A stretch of DNA of 64,000 bases from Pseudomonas sp. GR 6-02 (GTDB taxonomy: Bacteria > Pseudomonadota > Gammaproteobacteria > Pseudomonadales > Pseudomonadaceae): contig NZ_CP011567.1 of the NCBI RefSeq assembly GCF_001655615.1, positions 1,435,001 to 1,499,000 of the forward strand, written 5' to 3'. This document shows positions 61,861-64,000 of the stretch, one piece after another (within the stretch, counting starts at the first letter, position 1; the number at the start of each line of letters is the position of its first letter). A program made the position numbers and the translations under genes. The notes below the pieces were generated by a model, which was not told the origin of the DNA, searched no databases, and saw only the letters and a program-made list of their open reading frames with translations.

Positions 61861-62045
61861 GTGATGACGCAAAATCCGTAGGTGCGCGTGCATGGCAGGG
61901 CGACAGGGTGGTGATCACCAAGGCCGGCAAGCCTTATCTGGGCCTGCTGCCCCATGTCGATTCACCGCAGACGCGCAAGCCTGGGCGATTAAAGGGGAAG
62001 ATTCGGATGTCGGCAGATTTTGACAGGGCTTCAGGTTCACCATGA
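61857..62045 (+). pseudogene. Remnant of a Phd/YefM-type antitoxin gene
   Basis: The frame encodes GDRVVITKAGKPYLGLLPHV, then RKPGRLKGKIRMSADFD, which is the C-terminal half of prevent-host-death antitoxins of the VapC-linked type. The N-terminal DNA-binding half is missing, there is no ATG or GTG in frame ahead of it, and the end after FDR is unusual. The right copy of the 14-base direct repeat (61868-61881) falls at the point where the family similarity begins. No toxin gene follows. Confidence 0.7.
61868..61881 (+). repeat. 14-base direct repeat, right copy
   Basis: Exact copy of CGCAAAATCCGTAG at 61277-61290. It overlaps the first codons of the antitoxin remnant (reading AKSV). Confidence 0.6.
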
Positions 62046-62131
62046 AAAATATCCCACTCGTAAATTGTTCTACCCTTCGCATCAGTCCTGCGATCCCGAA
62101 GTCCTCCCTTGTATTGGGTTTTCTTGAGCAA
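62036..62131 (-). pseudogene. Remnant of a colicin E3-type ribonuclease tip
   Basis: On the minus strand the frame reads KTQYKGGLRDRRTDAKGRTI, then YEWDIFHGE. This matches the conserved core of the colicin E3 ribonuclease domain (GGG..RxRW..DKGR.IYEWD..HGE). The rest of the domain is missing: the frame then runs into the reverse strand of the antitoxin remnant. There is no start codon or upstream toxin body, so it is an orphan fragment lying downstream of the intact pyocin-immunity pair. Confidence 0.65.
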
Positions 62132-62187
62132 AAGCCCGATCAGTGTGATTGGTCAGGGCTTTATTTGACTAATTGTGACAATGGATT

Positions 62188-62439
62188 TCATTGCTTGGCG
62201 CAAGTGCCCATAAAGTACTCTAGACCCTCAGGAAAACTGACGCCTAGAAGTTCTGACAGCGTCATTACCTGACTCTCGCTTAAAAGTAATTCTCCTGGTT
62301 CCACTTCGTTTAGTGGCTTCGATTCAATAAGATGGGCAACTTTCTCATTGAGCTCAGTTCCTTCGATATCCAGCTCAAACTGCAAAGAGTCGTCCTGCTT
62401 GTCATCCGGATAAAAGCCAGTTATTGAAAGGTAGCGCAT
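62188..62439 (-). CDS. Probable immunity protein of the E3-type pyocin (pyocin S6-like immunity)
   Basis: This 83-residue acidic protein starts MRYLSITGFYPDDKQDDSLQ and has ELLLSESQVMTLSELLGVSF near its end. It resembles the pyocin S6 family immunity proteins in length, charge and opening motif, as far as I recall. It starts 10 bases after the toxin stop, with AAGGA overlapping that region, the normal toxin-immunity layout. It should bind and block the ribonuclease domain of its partner. Confidence 0.7.
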   Translation of the reverse strand: MRYLSITGFYPDDKQDDSLQFELDIEGTELNEKVAHLIESKPLNEVEPGELLLSESQVMTLSELLGVSFPEGLEYFMGTCAKQ

Positions 62440-62449
62440 GCTGTAATCC

Positions 62450-63640
62450 TTAGTTTCTTGAGGTTTTTCTGCCTGGTTTCGCAGGTTTTGTTTGTTCGCC
62501 TGTGATGTGGTTGAATTCGCCTAAATGGACTCCGAGTTTGTCGTATTTTTCCACAGCATTACTTTTGTAGTCCCATTCATAAATTCGCCCCTTACGGTCA
62601 ACCCAACGAGCGCGTTTCCTTCCTCCCCCTTGAACAGATGACTTCGACTTTACTCGGGTTGTATCTGGAAATGCGGGAAGCGTTTTCGGGTGGTCATAAT
62701 ACGAATGATCACCGGTTTGACTGAGAACAATGTAAACCGGCCTAATCCCTGAATCAGCCGGAAACACGAGGATGAAATCCTTGTATTCCGGCGGATAAAC
62801 CGGGTTCACGATGATGCTATCAGCCGCTTTCGTTGGCGGGTAAACCCAGATATGCGGCGCTTGCGGGGCAGCCTCCAGCGCCGGAATGCCCAGGATGTCG
62901 GAACCATCCACGGCCGGTGTCCAGATCAGTTCAATGCCGTCACCCAGGTCAGCCACCTGCTGGGTGCCACGCAATGTGAACTGCACAACATCAACCATTT
63001 CCCAATCGCGATTTTTGCCGGTGTAGAAACCATATCCCTTGAGGCTGCCGTCAGTCTGTTGCTCGACCTGCAGGCGAACGCGGGTACGGGCCTGTTTGAG
63101 CGCACGGAGTTGGTCGTCGGTGTAAAGCGAGCTGTCGCCCAGACTCGATGGTATGACCAGCGCAACAAGGCCAACCAGCGTTGCTGTTACGGCGCTCGCT
63201 GTGGCCACGGGAGCAGCAGCGAATGCCGACCCGACCAAGGCGAGAGAGCCCAGACCGACGGGGATCGCTGCGCCACTGATCTTCTTCAGTGGCATAGCGC
63301 CTGACTCATCCGCTTCGCGAGCACCCAGCAGAATCAGGTCGCCGTAGTCTTTCAGGCTATCGGTCGGCACCATCCCTGAGGGATTCGAGTAGTCGATGAT
63401 GGCGTCCGGCAGCTTGCAGGACTTGGCGAAGACACATCCTGCTTGAGTGAGCCTCTGCTTTTCCGCTATGACCTGACGGCTGTGTTCGAAGGCGTCTTGC
63501 CTGGCCAGCATGGCCTCGTAAGCTTTTTGTCTGGCGTCACGCTCGGCCAATTCGGTGGCCGTCATGTAGCGGTGGGTGACGTGATGCCCATCACCGGAGG
63601 GTGGATTCTTAATCCGCGGAATGTCCTTATTGCCAGCCAC
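62450..63640 (-). CDS. S-type pyocin domain protein with colicin E3-like ribonuclease tip
   Basis: This 396-residue bacteriocin-type toxin has an N-terminal charged region (1-115), a hydrophobic Gly/Ala segment (about 122-170), the S-type pyocin domain (about 170-312), and a ribonuclease tip (about 313-396). The tip has YYDHP near 314-318 and GGGRKRARWVDRKGRIYEWD from 338, aligning with colicin E3, which cuts 16S rRNA in the decoding site. The Glu that follows the Asp/His pair in E3 is not obviously conserved. It lacks a receptor-binding domain of classical length. GTG start, AAGGA 8 bases upstream. Confidence 0.85.
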   Translation of the reverse strand: MAGNKDIPRIKNPPSGDGHHVTHRYMTATELAERDARQKAYEAMLARQDAFEHSRQVIAEKQRLTQAGCVFAKSCKLPDAIIDYSNPSGMVPTDSLKDYGDLILLGAREADESGAMPLKKISGAAIPVGLGSLALVGSAFAAAPVATASAVTATLVGLVALVIPSSLGDSSLYTDDQLRALKQARTRVRLQVEQQTDGSLKGYGFYTGKNRDWEMVDVVQFTLRGTQQVADLGDGIELIWTPAVDGSDILGIPALEAAPQAPHIWVYPPTKAADSIIVNPVYPPEYKDFILVFPADSGIRPVYIVLSQTGDHSYYDHPKTLPAFPDTTRVKSKSSVQGGGRKRARWVDRKGRIYEWDYKSNAVEKYDKLGVHLGEFNHITGEQTKPAKPGRKTSRN

Positions 63641-63665
63641 TGATCATCCTTTCGTTCATCCATCG

Positions 63666-63687
63666 GCAGCCCCGGAAAAGGGGCTGC
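63666..63687. repeat. Short hairpin upstream of the pyocin gene
   Basis: GCAGCCCC-GGAAAA-GGGGCTGC is a perfect 8-base stem. It lies 26 bases upstream of the toxin start, between it and the HNH gene. No T-tract follows on the minus strand, so it might attenuate or merely separate the genes. Confidence 0.6.
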
Positions 63688-63829
63688 GCGACATTAACGA
63701 ACGTGGCTAATCGTGGCTGTAGGACGAGTCCTGGATGACTCTAGGTGTTTTCTTTTTTCAGGACGGCAGCGCAATCCTTACGACTCGCCGCCTTAGTGAA
63801 CATGCGCCGATGAAGTTTTCCAGGCCCAA

Positions 63830-64000
63830 TCACTCAAACTTCAACCGCTTCACCTTCTGAAACAGTGAAGCTGTGAACTCATCCCGGTCGCTCGAATGGT
63901 GACAACGTCGATGACAGTTCGGGCACAGAGCCACAGCATTGCTAGGACGATCCGATCCAAACTGCGCCAAATGCTTAACGTGATGAACCTCAAGAAACGG
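63830..64000 (-). CDS. HNH endonuclease, C-terminal part (cut by window edge)
   Basis: The last 56 codons of a minus-strand gene are visible. They read LEVHHVKHLAQFGSDRPSNA, then VALCPNCHRRCHH, which is the HNH nuclease core with its zinc-binding CxxC and His residues. It belongs to the McrA-like HNH group. The N-terminus lies beyond base 64000, so its full domain content (restriction enzyme, toxin or phage nuclease) cannot be judged. It is transcribed in the same direction as the pyocin gene. Confidence 0.8.
   Translation of the reverse strand, partial: PFLEVHHVKHLAQFGSDRPSNAVALCPNCHRRCHHSSDRDEFTASLFQKVKRLKFE

Noticed and set aside
62042..62272. Plus-strand 76-codon frame starting MKNIPLVNCSTLRIS
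   Set aside because: It overlaps the nuclease-tip remnant and the immunity gene on the other strand and shows no family similarity.
1..64000. tRNA or rRNA genes
   Set aside because: I saw no cloverleaf-like segment or rRNA signature while reading intergenic regions; a covariance-model search would be decisive.

Overview
The window looks like a chromosomal segment of a Pseudomonas of the P. fluorescens/P. putida lineage. This rests on gene order and protein signatures: the gtsABCD-oprB / hexR-zwf-pgl-eda Entner-Doudoroff block, the tandem fadD2-fadD1 pair, the gntR/gntK/gntP block, high GC, and REP-type palindromes between genes. It is not a phage or plasmid. I saw no rRNA, tRNA, CRISPR array or intact insertion sequence.

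Region by region. 0-9.7 kb is glucose uptake and catabolism: the end of the substrate-binding gene, two permeases, the ATPase, porin OprB, a sugar-phosphate mutarotase, then divergent hexR and zwf-pgl-eda with a palindromic operator between them. 9.8-14.5 kb holds an intradiol-dioxygenase-like protein, a class-V aminotransferase, small stress-type proteins, a MaoC hydratase and a lipase-like hydrolase. 14.6-18.5 kb is fadD2-fadD1. 18.6-28.5 kb mixes small conserved proteins, a YihY-type membrane protein, peptide deformylase, a desaturase, an ECF sigma factor translationally coupled to a betaine-type binding protein, two glutathione transferases and a LysR regulator. 28.5-31.8 kb is the gluconate module gntR / gntK-gntP with three matching GntR-type operators. 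32-40.3 kb holds alaC, a LysE exporter, acetyltransferases, a YciI-ECF42 sigma operon, and a LysR/PACE efflux pair. 40.4-54 kb holds pit, a CorA/ZntB-type transporter, a chemoreceptor, a GAF histidine kinase, glpQ, a CTP-synthase-like amidotransferase and a TetR/metallohydrolase pair. 54-60.2 kb holds a pair of overlapping HTH genes, bglX, an AraC regulator, a TauE exporter and an RsiV-like lipoprotein-sized protein.

The last 4 kb (60.2-64 kb) is accessory DNA. It has an unrecognised protein with a Cys/His zinc-site pattern, an orphan HipB-like regulator flanked by a 14-bp direct repeat, a decayed Phd antitoxin, the remnant of a colicin E3-type nuclease tip, an intact S-type pyocin/E3-type ribonuclease with its probable immunity gene, and an HNH nuclease gene cut by the window edge. 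This is the part most likely to reward further work.

The central-carbon genes form a coherent regulatory picture. Glucose enters by OprB and GtsABCD, gluconate by GntP, and both are phosphorylated and fed to Zwf/Pgl/Eda. HexR-type and GntR-type operators sit at the promoters, and A-rich Hfq-Crc-type motifs sit at the ribosome binding sites of oprB, zwf and gntP. Intergenic spaces carry three families of palindromic repeats, several in long convergent pairs.
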